Source: Thermoanaerobaculia bacterium (GTDB taxonomy: Bacteria > Acidobacteriota > Thermoanaerobaculia > Multivoradales > Multivoraceae). Taken from it: 64,000 bases of DNA. Positions 44,732 to 53,276 of this stretch are shown one piece after another (position 1 is the stretch's first letter; every line of letters starts with the position of its first letter). The stretch lies in the NCBI GenBank assembly GCA_022826745.1, contig JAJDUI010000036.1, positions 62,001-126,000 of the forward strand, in the 5' to 3' direction. Both the position numbers and the translations under genes were made by a program. The notes beneath the pieces are model-generated. The model saw only the letters and a program-made list of their open reading frames with translations, was not told where the DNA came from and did no database searches.

Positions 44732-47205
44732 CACGTCTCGCTGGGTGCGCCGTCACCCTTCTCTTCGGCTGCGCCACCGCCCTGACGGGCGCCACAACCC
44801 CCGTCGACCTCGTTGTCCACCCCGCCGAACTCACCTTCGACAATCTCCGCGACGGCCGCAAGCTCCTCGTCACGGGTGTCCTCGACACAGGCGAACGCAT
44901 CGACCTCACCGCCGAAGCCGAAGTCGACACCACGGGCGCTCCGGTTGAACGCGACGAAGACGGCTACTTCACACCGACCACTCCCGGCAACGCCTCCCTC
45001 ACCATCCACGCCGGCGGCCTCGCAGCCACCGTGCCGGTCACGGTCCGGGCCGCCGCAGCCGCCAACGCCGCGCCCCCCGTCACCTTCGTCGGCGACGTCC
45101 TGCCCGCCATGAACAAGATCGGCTGCTCCACGGGCACCTGCCACGGCGCGGCCAAGGGCAAGAACGGCTTCAAGCTGTCGCTGCGCGGCTACGACCCGGA
45201 GTTCGACTACCAGTCGCTGCTCTACGACATGTCCGGCCGCCGCTTCAACCGCGCCGAGCCCGCGCGCTCGCTGATGCTCGCCAAGCCGACGATGCAGGTG
45301 GCCCACGAGGGCGGCCTGCGGCTCGACCACGGGTCTCGCTACTACAACCAGATCCTCGACTGGATCTCCGGCGGCGTTCCTTACGGCGACCCGGAGACCG
45401 ACCGCGTCGAGCGGCTCGAGATCCATCCCGGCGACGTCTTCATGCACCGGCCGGGAATGAGCCAGCAGACGATCGTCATCGCCCACTACGGCGACGGCGG
45501 CAGCCGCGACGTGACCCGCGAGGCGCACATCACGAGCAGCAACACGGAGACGATGGCGATCGAGGACACGCCCTCCGGCCCGGTCGCCACGGGCCTCCGC
45601 CGCGGAGAGAGCACGCTGCTCGTGCGCTACGAAGGGCAGTTCACGACCGCGCCCGTCACCGTGCTCAGCGGCCGCGAGGGCTTCGAGTGGACCGCCCTGC
45701 CCCAGGCCAACTACATCGACGAGCTGATCGACGCGAAGCTCCAGCGGATCGAGGTCCAGCCCTCGGCGCCGGTCGACGACGCCGCCTTCCTGCGTCGCGC
45801 CTCGCTCGACCTCACGGGCCGGATTCCGAGCCCCGAAGCGGTGCGTGCCTTCCTCGCCGACGACGCGCCGACCCAGGAGAAGCGGAATCGCCTGGTCGAC
45901 GAGCTGATCGCCAGCGACGGGTACGTCGACCACTGGACCCTCAAGTGGGGCGACCTCCTGCGCAGCAACCGGAAGTTCATGAGCTACAAGGGCATGCTCA
46001 CCTTCCGCGGCTGGCTGCGCGAGGCGATCGAAGAGAACCGGCCCTACGACCAGCTCGTCCGCGAACTGGTCACCGCCTCGGGCAGCACCCTCGATCAGCC
46101 GGCCGCCAGCTACTACCGCGCCGCCCGCGACCCGAAGGAGGCGATGGAGACCACGACCCAGCTCTTCATGGGCGTGCGAATGGTCTGCGCCCAATGCCAC
46201 GACCACCCGTTCGAGCGCTGGACCCAGAACCAGTACTACGAGATGACCGCCTTCTTCGCCGGCCTCGGCGTCCGCCCGGGCTTCCGCACCGGCGAGGAGA
46301 TCGTCTTCGACAAGCGCCGGGACAACGAGCAGTTGCACCCCAAGACGAACGCGGTCGTGCCGCCGAAGTACCTGGTGCCGGTCGAGGGCGCGCCGGACCT
46401 GGGCGAGGGTCTCGGACGCCGGGCCGCGCTCGCCGACTGGCTGACGTCGCCCGAGAACCCGTACTTCGCGCCCGCGATCGCGAACCGCGTCTGGAGCTAC
46501 TTCATGGGCCGCGGGATCATCGACCCGGTCGACGACATCCGGGCCTCGAACCAGCCGGTCAACGCGGACCTGCTCAACGCATTGACCGCCGACCTGATCG
46601 AGAACGACTTCGACCTCCGCCACCTGATGCGGACGATCGCCACGTCCAGGGCCTACCAGTCGTCCTTCCGGACGAACGAGTGGAACCAGGACGACCGGAT
46701 CAACTTCTCCCGCCACGAACCGCGGCGGCTCAGCGCCGAGCAGCTCGCCGACGCCGTTGCCCGCGCCACCGGCTCCCGTTTCGAGATCGACACCCTACCC
46801 GAGGACTTCGACGCCATGGCCCTGCCCGATCCGCACGTCATGACGGCGAGCATGGGCATCGAGGGCTTCCTCGACCTGTTCGGCAAGCCGGACCGCGAAA
46901 CCGCCTGCGAGTGCGAGCGGAAGACCGAGATGAGCCTGCCGCAGGCGCTGAGCCTGCTGAACGGATCCATCATCGCCGACGCGATCGCCGACCCCGAGGG
47001 ACGGGTGGCGAACCTCGTCCTCGGAGGGCTGGACAACGAGGATCTGATCGCCGAGCTCTATCTCGCCACCCTCGGCCGCCACCCCAGCGACGATGAATCC
47101 GCGCTCGCCGAGGGTCACTTCGAGGCCGCCGGCAGCCGCACCGCAGCCGCCCAGGACCTGATGTGGGCGCTGCTCAACTCGAACGCCTTCCTCTTCAACT
47201 CGTAG
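44728..47205 (+). CDS. PSD1-type protein (DUF1549/DUF1553) with CX4CH motif and Big-like N-domain
   Basis: An 825-residue exported protein. After the signal, residues about 27-107 resemble a bacterial Ig-like (Big_2) domain (VDLVVHPAELTFDNLRDGRK). Cys133-STGT-Cys138-His139 is a CX4CH motif, wider than normal CXXCH. DUF1549 follows (YIDELIDAKLQRI, RRASLDLTGRIPSPEAVRAFL, QCHDHPFERWTQNQYYEMTAFFAG in parts), then DUF1553 (NPYFAPAIANRVWSYFMGRGI, HEPRRLSAEQLADAVARATG, LPQALSLLNGS). It pairs with the next DUF1501 gene and is a second PSD1/DUF1501 set in the same operon. Confidence 0.9.
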   Translation: MTRLAGCAVTLLFGCATALTGATTPVDLVVHPAELTFDNLRDGRKLLVTGVLDTGERIDLTAEAEVDTTGAPVERDEDGYFTPTTPGNASLTIHAGGLAATVPVTVRAAAAANAAPPVTFVGDVLPAMNKIGCSTGTCHGAAKGKNGFKLSLRGYDPEFDYQSLLYDMSGRRFNRAEPARSLMLAKPTMQVAHEGGLRLDHGSRYYNQILDWISGGVPYGDPETDRVERLEIHPGDVFMHRPGMSQQTIVIAHYGDGGSRDVTREAHITSSNTETMAIEDTPSGPVATGLRRGESTLLVRYEGQFTTAPVTVLSGREGFEWTALPQANYIDELIDAKLQRIEVQPSAPVDDAAFLRRASLDLTGRIPSPEAVRAFLADDAPTQEKRNRLVDELIASDGYVDHWTLKWGDLLRSNRKFMSYKGMLTFRGWLREAIEENRPYDQLVRELVTASGSTLDQPAASYYRAARDPKEAMETTTQLFMGVRMVCAQCHDHPFERWTQNQYYEMTAFFAGLGVRPGFRTGEEIVFDKRRDNEQLHPKTNAVVPPKYLVPVEGAPDLGEGLGRRAALADWLTSPENPYFAPAIANRVWSYFMGRGIIDPVDDIRASNQPVNADLLNALTADLIENDFDLRHLMRTIATSRAYQSSFRTNEWNQDDRINFSRHEPRRLSAEQLADAVARATGSRFEIDTLPEDFDAMALPDPHVMTASMGIEGFLDLFGKPDRETACECERKTEMSLPQALSLLNGSIIADAIADPEGRVANLVLGGLDNEDLIAELYLATLGRHPSDDESALAEGHFEAAGSRTAAAQDLMWALLNSNAFLFNS

Positions 47206-47213
47206 GAGACTCC

Positions 47214-48668
47214 ATGCTCGTCATCCCAGGACAGTCCGGCCACACCTGCGACGGCCCGACCCGGCGGGAGTTTCTCCGCGTCGGCTCGCTCGGCATCTTC
47301 GGCATCTCCCTCAGCCAGACCCTCGCGCTCCGTGACGCGCACGCCGCGACCGTCGCTGCTGACGCCTTCGCCGGCGGCAAGGGCTTCGGCAGCGCCAAGT
47401 CCGTCATCCTGCTGTTCCTGCAGGGCGGACCCAGCCACATCGACATCTGGGATCCGAAGCCCGACGCGCCGTCCAACATCCGCGGCGAGTTCGGCGCCAT
47501 CGACACGAAGGTCGACGGCATCCGCCTCTCCGAGACGATGCCACTGCTGGCCGATCAGGTCGACAAGTGCACCCTGATCCGCTCGATGAGCTACACCCCG
47601 AAGGGGCTCTTCAACCACACCGCGGCGATCTACCAGATGCTGACCGGCTATCCGCCGGACCGGGTCTCGCCCTCCGGCCAGCTCGAGCCGCCGACGCCGG
47701 CCGACTTTCCGACCGCCGGTTCCCACGTCTCCAGGCTCAGGCCGCTGGACGACGCGATGCTCCCCTTCGTCGAGCTGCCGCGGCCGCTCCAGGAGTCGAA
47801 CGTGATCGGCAAGGGCGGCGCCGCCGGCTTCCTCGGCAGGGCCTACGACCCGTACCGGCTCTATCAGGATCCGAACCAGCCGATCGCGCTCAGCGACCTG
47901 GAACTCCGCGAAGAGACCTCCCCCGAACGCCTCGCCGGCCGCTTCGAACTCCGCAAGGGCCTGAACGCCTCCCTGCCCGAACTCGAGAAGGCGGTCGCCG
48001 ACTCCGCTCTGGACGAGTACTACGAGAAGGCCTACGACCTCGTGCTCTCCGGCAAGGCCCGCCAGGCCTTCGATCTCGCCAACGAGAGCGACGAGATGCG
48101 CGAGCGCTACGGCAAGAACACCTTCGGCCAGGGCGCCCTGATGGCCCGGCGGCTGATCGAGGCCGGCACCCGCTTCGTCCAGCTCAACTGGCCCGCGGTC
48201 GCCAACGGCAACCCCGAAGTCGACTCCTGGGACACCCACGCCGCCAACTTCGCCCCGCTCAAGAACCTGCACTGCCCCGTCCTCGATCGCGCGCTTTCGG
48301 CGCTCCTCTCCGATATGGACGACCGCGGCCTCCTCGACGAGACCCTCGTCGTCGCCGTCGGCGAGTTCGGCCGCTCACCCAGGCTGGGCGTCAGCACCTC
48401 AGGCAACAGCAACTCCCCCGACGGCCGCGACCACTGGCCCTACTGCTACACCGCCCTGGTCGCCGGCGCCGGCGTCTCCCGCGGCCAGCTCTACGGCGAG
48501 TCCGACGAGACCGGCTCCGCTCCCCGCGAGAAGCCGGTCCACCCGAACGACCTGCTGGCCACGGTCTACTACACCCTGGGGATCGACCCGGCGATGGAGA
48601 TCCTGAATCACCTGGATCAGCCAAGGGAGCTGGTCAAGGGCGAGGTGATTCGGGGTCTGTGGGCGTAG
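47214..48668 (+). CDS. DUF1501 family protein, Tat-exported (second)
   Basis: A 484-residue protein; ATG 47214 follows TAGGAGAC. A Tat signal (TRREFLRVGSLGIFGISLSQ) precedes the DUF1501 body: KSVILLFLQGGPSHIDIWDPKP, CTLIRSMSYTPKGLFNHT, ALMARRLIEAGTRFVQLNW, WDTHAANF, LVVAVGEFGRSPRLG and DGRDHWPYCYTALVAGAG. It is more like the planctomycete DUF1501 branch than the first copy at 39350. Last gene of the operon, followed by a strong hairpin at 48772-48805. Confidence 0.92.
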   Translation: MLVIPGQSGHTCDGPTRREFLRVGSLGIFGISLSQTLALRDAHAATVAADAFAGGKGFGSAKSVILLFLQGGPSHIDIWDPKPDAPSNIRGEFGAIDTKVDGIRLSETMPLLADQVDKCTLIRSMSYTPKGLFNHTAAIYQMLTGYPPDRVSPSGQLEPPTPADFPTAGSHVSRLRPLDDAMLPFVELPRPLQESNVIGKGGAAGFLGRAYDPYRLYQDPNQPIALSDLELREETSPERLAGRFELRKGLNASLPELEKAVADSALDEYYEKAYDLVLSGKARQAFDLANESDEMRERYGKNTFGQGALMARRLIEAGTRFVQLNWPAVANGNPEVDSWDTHAANFAPLKNLHCPVLDRALSALLSDMDDRGLLDETLVVAVGEFGRSPRLGVSTSGNSNSPDGRDHWPYCYTALVAGAGVSRGQLYGESDETGSAPREKPVHPNDLLATVYYTLGIDPAMEILNHLDQPRELVKGEVIRGLWA

Positions 48669-48771
48669 GCAGCCGCTCACACACACGAAGCCGCCGTCCC
48701 ATACACTGCGCCCGACGCGTTCCCCTCCCGATGATCGTCGCCATCCCGTGTGCCTGAGCCCCAACGAACGT

Positions 48772-48805
48772 GGAAGCCCGAGCCAGAACTGGCGCTAGGG
48801 CTTCC
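48772..48805 (+). terminator. Strong hairpin ending the PSD1/DUF1501 operon
   Basis: GGAAGCCC (48772-48779) pairs with GGGCTTCC (48798-48805). Inside, GCCA (48782-48785) pairs with TGGC (48790-48793) around a GAAC loop. It lies about 105 bases after the operon stop and before the restriction locus. A short pyrimidine run follows instead of a clean T-tract, so it may act as a terminator or RNA-stability element. Confidence 0.55.
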
Positions 48806-48835
48806 CCTCTGTCGCCCCACAGCTTGATCGTTGAT

Positions 48836-48857
48836 GTTGGGCGTCTTGATCCCCAAC
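48836..48857 (+). promoter_or_regulatory. Inverted repeat upstream of the KAP gene (possible operator)
   Basis: GTTGGG (48836-48841) is complementary to CCCAAC (48852-48857) with a 10-base spacer, 41 bases before the KAP start codon. Spacing fits a dimeric repressor site or a small hairpin in the leader. No regulator gene is visible nearby. Confidence 0.3.
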
Positions 48858-48897
48858 GCGCGTCTTAGTCGAGTAACACACGCAAGAGATCGAAGCC

Positions 48898-50220
48898 ATG
48901 CACTGGAGTTTCCACGAACCACACATTGACAAGATGGATGGGTTCACCGAAGAGACCGACATCTTCGGGTATGAGCCATTCGGGCAAGGGCTCGCCGACC
49001 TTCTGGGCACCGTGCCCGACGATCCTGTGCTGCTCGTGGACGGCGACTGGGGAACAGGAAAGACGGTGTTCGCTCGCCAGTGGGCCGGACTGCTGAGGCA
49101 ACGCGGTCACGCCGTCCTCTACTTCGACGCCTTTTCCTCCGACTTCCAGAACGACGCGTTCCTAGCAATCATAGATGCCGTCTACCACTTCGCAGTCGCA
49201 GAAGGCCTTCCGACAGAGGTCCGGGCGTCCTTCAGCGCCAAGGCAGCCAGAGCCGCTGCTATCGCCTTCGCGCGGGGAGTCGGCCGCGGCCTCGTCCCGG
49301 GCCTAGACCTCGTCGGGATGGCCGACGAGATCGGCCAGGCGATGGAGCAGAACACTTCCCAGCTTGAGACGTGGATCAACAACGCTCAAGCACGTAGAGA
49401 AGCGGTCGAGGACTTCCAAACCACACTGCTGAGACTCGCCGAGGCGGCTATAGCAGGGGCGACAGCCGGGGAAGGAGCCCAGCCGGCCTCGGAGGATGCC
49501 AACCGGACCGGCAGCAACGGCCCTCCGCACCGCCGCTTCGTCGTCATTGTCGACGAGTTGGACCGCTGCAAGCCCGACTTCGCGCTCGACGTGCTTGAGC
49601 GGATCAAACACGTTTTCGGTTCTCCAGGCGTGGCTTTCGTCCTAGTGACGAACTTCCCGGAGCTCCAACAATCCGTAAAGGGTGCGTACGGCGATGTCGC
49701 AGCGGAAAGGTACCTTGAGAAGTTCTTCGATCTGCGTGTTCAACTCCCGGAACAGCGGTCGGCTCGGCACTCGCCTGACAAGACCCGCGTGTACGCACGT
49801 CGATTGTGGAGCGAAGTCCTCAAGATGGGCGGCCAGGGAGTGGATACGGGTTTCGACGCGCTTTGTTCGCTGGCAGCGTCCGAGAGGCTCACGCTCAGAA
49901 CTATGGAACACGTTGTACGGAACGTCATGGTGCTTGCGGCAGTCGGTGGAAGGGGCTTTTCTCGCTTCGGACCCGCGGGAGTGCTCATTAGCTTCATACG
50001 AGTCACACAACCGGAGCTCTTCCGCCGGATCGAGCGGGGCGCCGCGAAGGAAACAGAGGCCGAGATCATGGAACTGAAGTTCGCTGCGCTTCGGCGGCGA
50101 CACGAGATGTTTCAGAAACCAATGTCAGACCAAGAGCTCAGGAAGAAGATGGGAGCCGAGTTAAAGGAGCCTTGGAATCTGCAAAGTGCCGCCCAAGCCT
50201 TGAGCTCATTTAGCTTGTGA
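48898..50220 (+). CDS. KAP-family P-loop NTPase (short form) at the type I RM locus
   Basis: A 440-residue KAP ATPase. Walker A is GDWGTGKT (residues 49-56). Walker B is FVVIVDELDRC (about 214-224), followed by the KAP hallmark FALDVLERIKHVF. About 155 residues separate the two, including a GVGRGLVPGLDLVG stretch that may touch the membrane. The C-terminus is a helical region with no extra domain. It differs from the 751-residue KAP protein at 11699 in length and in the C-terminal half. It lies 147 bases upstream of hsdM on the same strand and is likely part of the restriction locus, perhaps as sensor or regulator. Confidence 0.82.
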   Translation: MHWSFHEPHIDKMDGFTEETDIFGYEPFGQGLADLLGTVPDDPVLLVDGDWGTGKTVFARQWAGLLRQRGHAVLYFDAFSSDFQNDAFLAIIDAVYHFAVAEGLPTEVRASFSAKAARAAAIAFARGVGRGLVPGLDLVGMADEIGQAMEQNTSQLETWINNAQARREAVEDFQTTLLRLAEAAIAGATAGEGAQPASEDANRTGSNGPPHRRFVVIVDELDRCKPDFALDVLERIKHVFGSPGVAFVLVTNFPELQQSVKGAYGDVAAERYLEKFFDLRVQLPEQRSARHSPDKTRVYARRLWSEVLKMGGQGVDTGFDALCSLAASERLTLRTMEHVVRNVMVLAAVGGRGFSRFGPAGVLISFIRVTQPELFRRIERGAAKETEAEIMELKFAALRRRHEMFQKPMSDQELRKKMGAELKEPWNLQSAAQALSSFSL

Positions 50221-50367
50221 GTCGTGCCGGTTTGGGTGGAAGAGCACGACGTGGAGTAATCCCGGTAGCCGGGCCGACAGCTCTTTACACGAGTCAGACC
50301 ACCCACGGGGCCTACCGAGCTATCGCGGCAAGCCAAGGCGGCAGGTGCATAGTCGAAGAGACTCCCG

Positions 50368-52815
50368 ATGAGTAGAACTTCCCTCAACTGGATCACCGGC
50401 TACATCTGGGGTATCGCGGACGACGTGCTCCGCGACCTCTATGTCCGCGGTAAGTACCGGGACGTCATCTTGCCGATGACCCTGCTGCGGCGGCTTGATG
50501 CCGTTCTGGAGCCGACGAAACTGGCCGTCCTGGACGCCAAGGCCTCGCTGGACGAGGTGGGAGTCGTCGAGCAGGGCGAAGGGCTCCGTCAAGCAGCCGG
50601 GCAGGAGTTCTACAACACCTCGAAGTACACGCTGCAGGCGTTACGCGCCCGCGCTAGTCGCCAGCGGCTCAGAGCCGACTTCGAGGCCTACCTGGACGGC
50701 TTCTCGCAGAACGTTCAGGACATCCTGAACAACTTCGAGTTCCGCAACCAGATCTCGAAGCTCTCCAAGGCGGATGCTCTCGGCACGCTGATCGAGAAAC
50801 TCACTTCGGCCGATATCAACCTGAGTCCGGAGCCGGTCATGAACGGCGACGGCTCGGTCAAGCACCCGGGGCTCGACAACCACGGTATGGGGTCGGTCTT
50901 CGAGGAACTCATCCGGCGCTTCAACGAAGACAACAACGAGGAAGCCGGCGAGCACTTCACGCCGCGCGACGCAGTAAAGCTGATGGCGAACCTCGTCTTC
51001 CTGCCCATCGCAGAGCACATCGAGTCGGCCACGTACACGCTCTACGATGGCGCCTGCGGCACAGGCGGCATGCTGACCGTCGCAGAGGACGTCCTGCAGC
51101 AACTAGCCGCCGAACGTGGCAAGCAAGTCTCGACGCACCTCTTCGGCCAAGAGATCAACGCCGAAACCTACGCGATCTGCAAGGCTGACCTGCTGCTCAA
51201 GGGCGAAGGCCAAGCCGCCGACAACATCGTAGGCGGCCCGGAGCACTCCACGCTCTCGAACGACGCGTTCCCGACCCGCGAGTTCGACTTCATGCTCTCC
51301 AACCCACCCTACGGCAAGAGTTGGAAGACGGACCTCCAGCGCATGGGCGGCAAGAAGGACATGAGCGACCCGCGCTTCCAAGTCGAGCACGACGGCGACG
51401 CCGAGTACTCCCTCGTCACCCGCAGCAGTGACGGGCAGATGCTCTTCCTGGCCAACAAGCTCGCCAAGATGAAGCGGAACACGTCGCTCGGCAGTCGGAT
51501 CGCCGAAGTCCACAATGGCAGTTCCCTCTTCACGGGTGACGCCGGCCAGGGGGAGAGCAACATCCGGCGCTGGATCATCGAGAACGACTGGCTGGAAGCG
51601 ATCGTCGCTCTACCGCTCAACATGTTCTACAACACCGGCATCGCCACCTACGTCTGGGTGCTCACGAACCGGAAGCCCGCGCACCGGAAGGGCAAGGTCC
51701 AGCTCATCGACGGCACGAACTGGTTCCAGCCGCTGCGCAAGAACCTCGGCAAGAAGAACTGCGAGCTCGGCAACGAGGACATCGAGCGAATCTGCTCGGT
51801 CTTCCAAGGCTTCGAGGAGACCGAGGAGAGCAAGATCTTCGACAACGAGGCCTTCGGCTACTGGAAGGTCACAGTGGAGCGGCCTCTGCGGATCGTTGGT
51901 GCCGACCCGAACCGCGCCCACAAGATCGCTGAGATCAAGCAGTTGAAGTCAACAGGCGAGCGCAACGACACCGCACCGCCCATCATCAGGAAGGTCCACA
52001 AGCGGGGAACCTCAGCCGACCCTCTACGCGGGCGGTTCGACGCGACCGTCAACGGAAGAGCCGCGGTCGTGGAGTACGAACCAGACACCGACCTGCGCGA
52101 CACGGAGCAGGTTCCGCTGATGGAGCAAGGAGGTATCGAGGCCTTCCTGGAGCGGGAGGTCCTGCCCTACGCCCCTGACGCCTGGTACAAGCCCGAGAGC
52201 GTGAAGATCGGCTACGAGCTCAGCTTCAACCGCTACTTCTACAAGCCCGAACCGATGCGGCCCCTAGAGGAGATCCAGGCGGACATCCTGGCGTTGGAGA
52301 CGCAGACCGAGGGCCTGCTGGCCGAGATCATGGGCCGTACGGCGCACTCGTTGCCTGCAAAGCTGCGGGTCTACGTAGACACCTCAGTCATCGGGGGTTG
52401 CGAGGACGAGGAGTTCAGGGAGCCTTCACGGCGACTCTTCGAGAGGTTCACGAACGGAGAACTGACGCTCGTGCTCTCACCACTCGTCCTGGAGGAACTG
52501 CGCGCGTCGCCTCGCCGAGTACGGGAGGTGCTCCGCACGGTACCTGACGCGCATACCGAGATGCTCGAAACGCTGCCGCAGGCGGAACTGCTTGCGGCGG
52601 AGTATATTGAGCGCGGAGCACTTACTCCGCGCATGTACCCCGACGCGATGCACATCGCCAACGCCACGACCGCTGGAGTCGACCTGCTGGTGAGCTGGAA
52701 CTTCAGGCACATCGTGAACGTGCACCGCATACGGACGTTCAACGACGTCAACAACGAGCTGGGCTACGGCATAATCGACATTCGGAGCCCGAGGGAGTTG
52801 GGAGATGACGACTAA
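50368..52815 (+). CDS. hsdM: Type I RM methyltransferase HsdM fused to a C-terminal PIN nuclease domain
   Basis: An 815-residue fusion. Residues 1-655 are a complete HsdM: an N-terminal helical bundle, HFTPRDAVKLMANLVF, motif I DGACGTGGML (227-236) and motif IV NPPYGKS (312-318). The usual terminal stretch PLEEIQADILALETQTEGLL comes where HsdM normally stops. From 665 an intact PIN domain follows without a break: VYVDTSVIGG (Asp671), LEELRAS (Glu709/Glu710), YPDAMHIANA (Asp759) and SWNFRHIVN (Trp777-Asn778). PIN domains cut RNA and are usually separate VapC-like toxins. The fusion links methylation to a potential toxin. A small antitoxin-like gene starts before its stop. Confidence 0.9.
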   Translation: MSRTSLNWITGYIWGIADDVLRDLYVRGKYRDVILPMTLLRRLDAVLEPTKLAVLDAKASLDEVGVVEQGEGLRQAAGQEFYNTSKYTLQALRARASRQRLRADFEAYLDGFSQNVQDILNNFEFRNQISKLSKADALGTLIEKLTSADINLSPEPVMNGDGSVKHPGLDNHGMGSVFEELIRRFNEDNNEEAGEHFTPRDAVKLMANLVFLPIAEHIESATYTLYDGACGTGGMLTVAEDVLQQLAAERGKQVSTHLFGQEINAETYAICKADLLLKGEGQAADNIVGGPEHSTLSNDAFPTREFDFMLSNPPYGKSWKTDLQRMGGKKDMSDPRFQVEHDGDAEYSLVTRSSDGQMLFLANKLAKMKRNTSLGSRIAEVHNGSSLFTGDAGQGESNIRRWIIENDWLEAIVALPLNMFYNTGIATYVWVLTNRKPAHRKGKVQLIDGTNWFQPLRKNLGKKNCELGNEDIERICSVFQGFEETEESKIFDNEAFGYWKVTVERPLRIVGADPNRAHKIAEIKQLKSTGERNDTAPPIIRKVHKRGTSADPLRGRFDATVNGRAAVVEYEPDTDLRDTEQVPLMEQGGIEAFLEREVLPYAPDAWYKPESVKIGYELSFNRYFYKPEPMRPLEEIQADILALETQTEGLLAEIMGRTAHSLPAKLRVYVDTSVIGGCEDEEFREPSRRLFERFTNGELTLVLSPLVLEELRASPRRVREVLRTVPDAHTEMLETLPQAELLAAEYIERGALTPRMYPDAMHIANATTAGVDLLVSWNFRHIVNVHRIRTFNDVNNELGYGIIDIRSPRELGDDD

Positions 52816-52990
52816 GACCAAGAAGGACTACGACTGCGTAGCGTCCGTACGAGAGATCCGGGATCGCCTCAGCGCCAAGCTGGCGCGTATGTCGCCGGAA
52901 GAACGCGTCGAGTGGCTGAACACGAGAAAGTTCTCCGATCCGATCCTGCGCCGCCTGGCAGCGCGATCCCAGCAGAGGAAGAGCGCGTAG
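52805..52990 (+). CDS. Small antitoxin-like protein partner of the PIN domain (copy 1)
   Basis: A 61-residue charged helical protein: KDYDCVASVREIRDRLSAKL, MSPEERVEWLNTR, DPILRRLA. Small proteins with an (F/Y)DCV start and an EER-x-EWL helix are typical partners of PIN toxins having the WNFRHI signature, judging from family knowledge. ATG 52805 overlaps the hsdM-PIN gene by 11 bases, as toxin-antitoxin pairs do. It would bind and silence the fused PIN domain. A related copy lies just downstream. Confidence 0.7.
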   Translation: MTTKTKKDYDCVASVREIRDRLSAKLARMSPEERVEWLNTRKFSDPILRRLAARSQQRKSA

Positions 52991-53045
52991 CGGCGGACGG
53001 TCCGCCGGCCGATTGGATATCCGCACACGACGGGACCACCGCAGG

Positions 53046-53276
53046 ATGTCCTCTGAATCGGCGAGGAAGACGTTTGACTGCGTCGCCTTCGAGCGAGAGC
53101 AGCGGGGCCGCATCAGCCGCATGCTGAACGCCATGACCAGGGAGGAGCGAATCGACTGGCTTCGCAACGTCGAAATCACCGACCCCATCCTCCGCCGCTT
53201 CGTGGAGAGAGCGCCGCGCGGCTCTCTTCTCAGGGCGAATACGCCCGCCGTAGGCTCCGATGCCGGGGATCCGTGA
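53046..53276 (+). CDS. Small antitoxin-like protein (copy 2, paralogue of copy 1)
   Basis: A 76-residue protein starting at ATG 53046. It repeats the plan of copy 1: KTFDCVAFEREQRGRISRML, MTREERIDWLRN, DPILRRFVE. A less conserved tail follows. Shared blocks are DCVA, EER-x-x-WL and DPILRR. A TTG at 53013 in the same frame is a weaker start. It overlaps the GT51-like gene as GTGA at 53273-53276. Only one PIN domain is visible, so copy 2 may back up copy 1 or act on another partner. Confidence 0.68.
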   Translation: MSSESARKTFDCVAFEREQRGRISRMLNAMTREERIDWLRNVEITDPILRRFVERAPRGSLLRANTPAVGSDAGDP

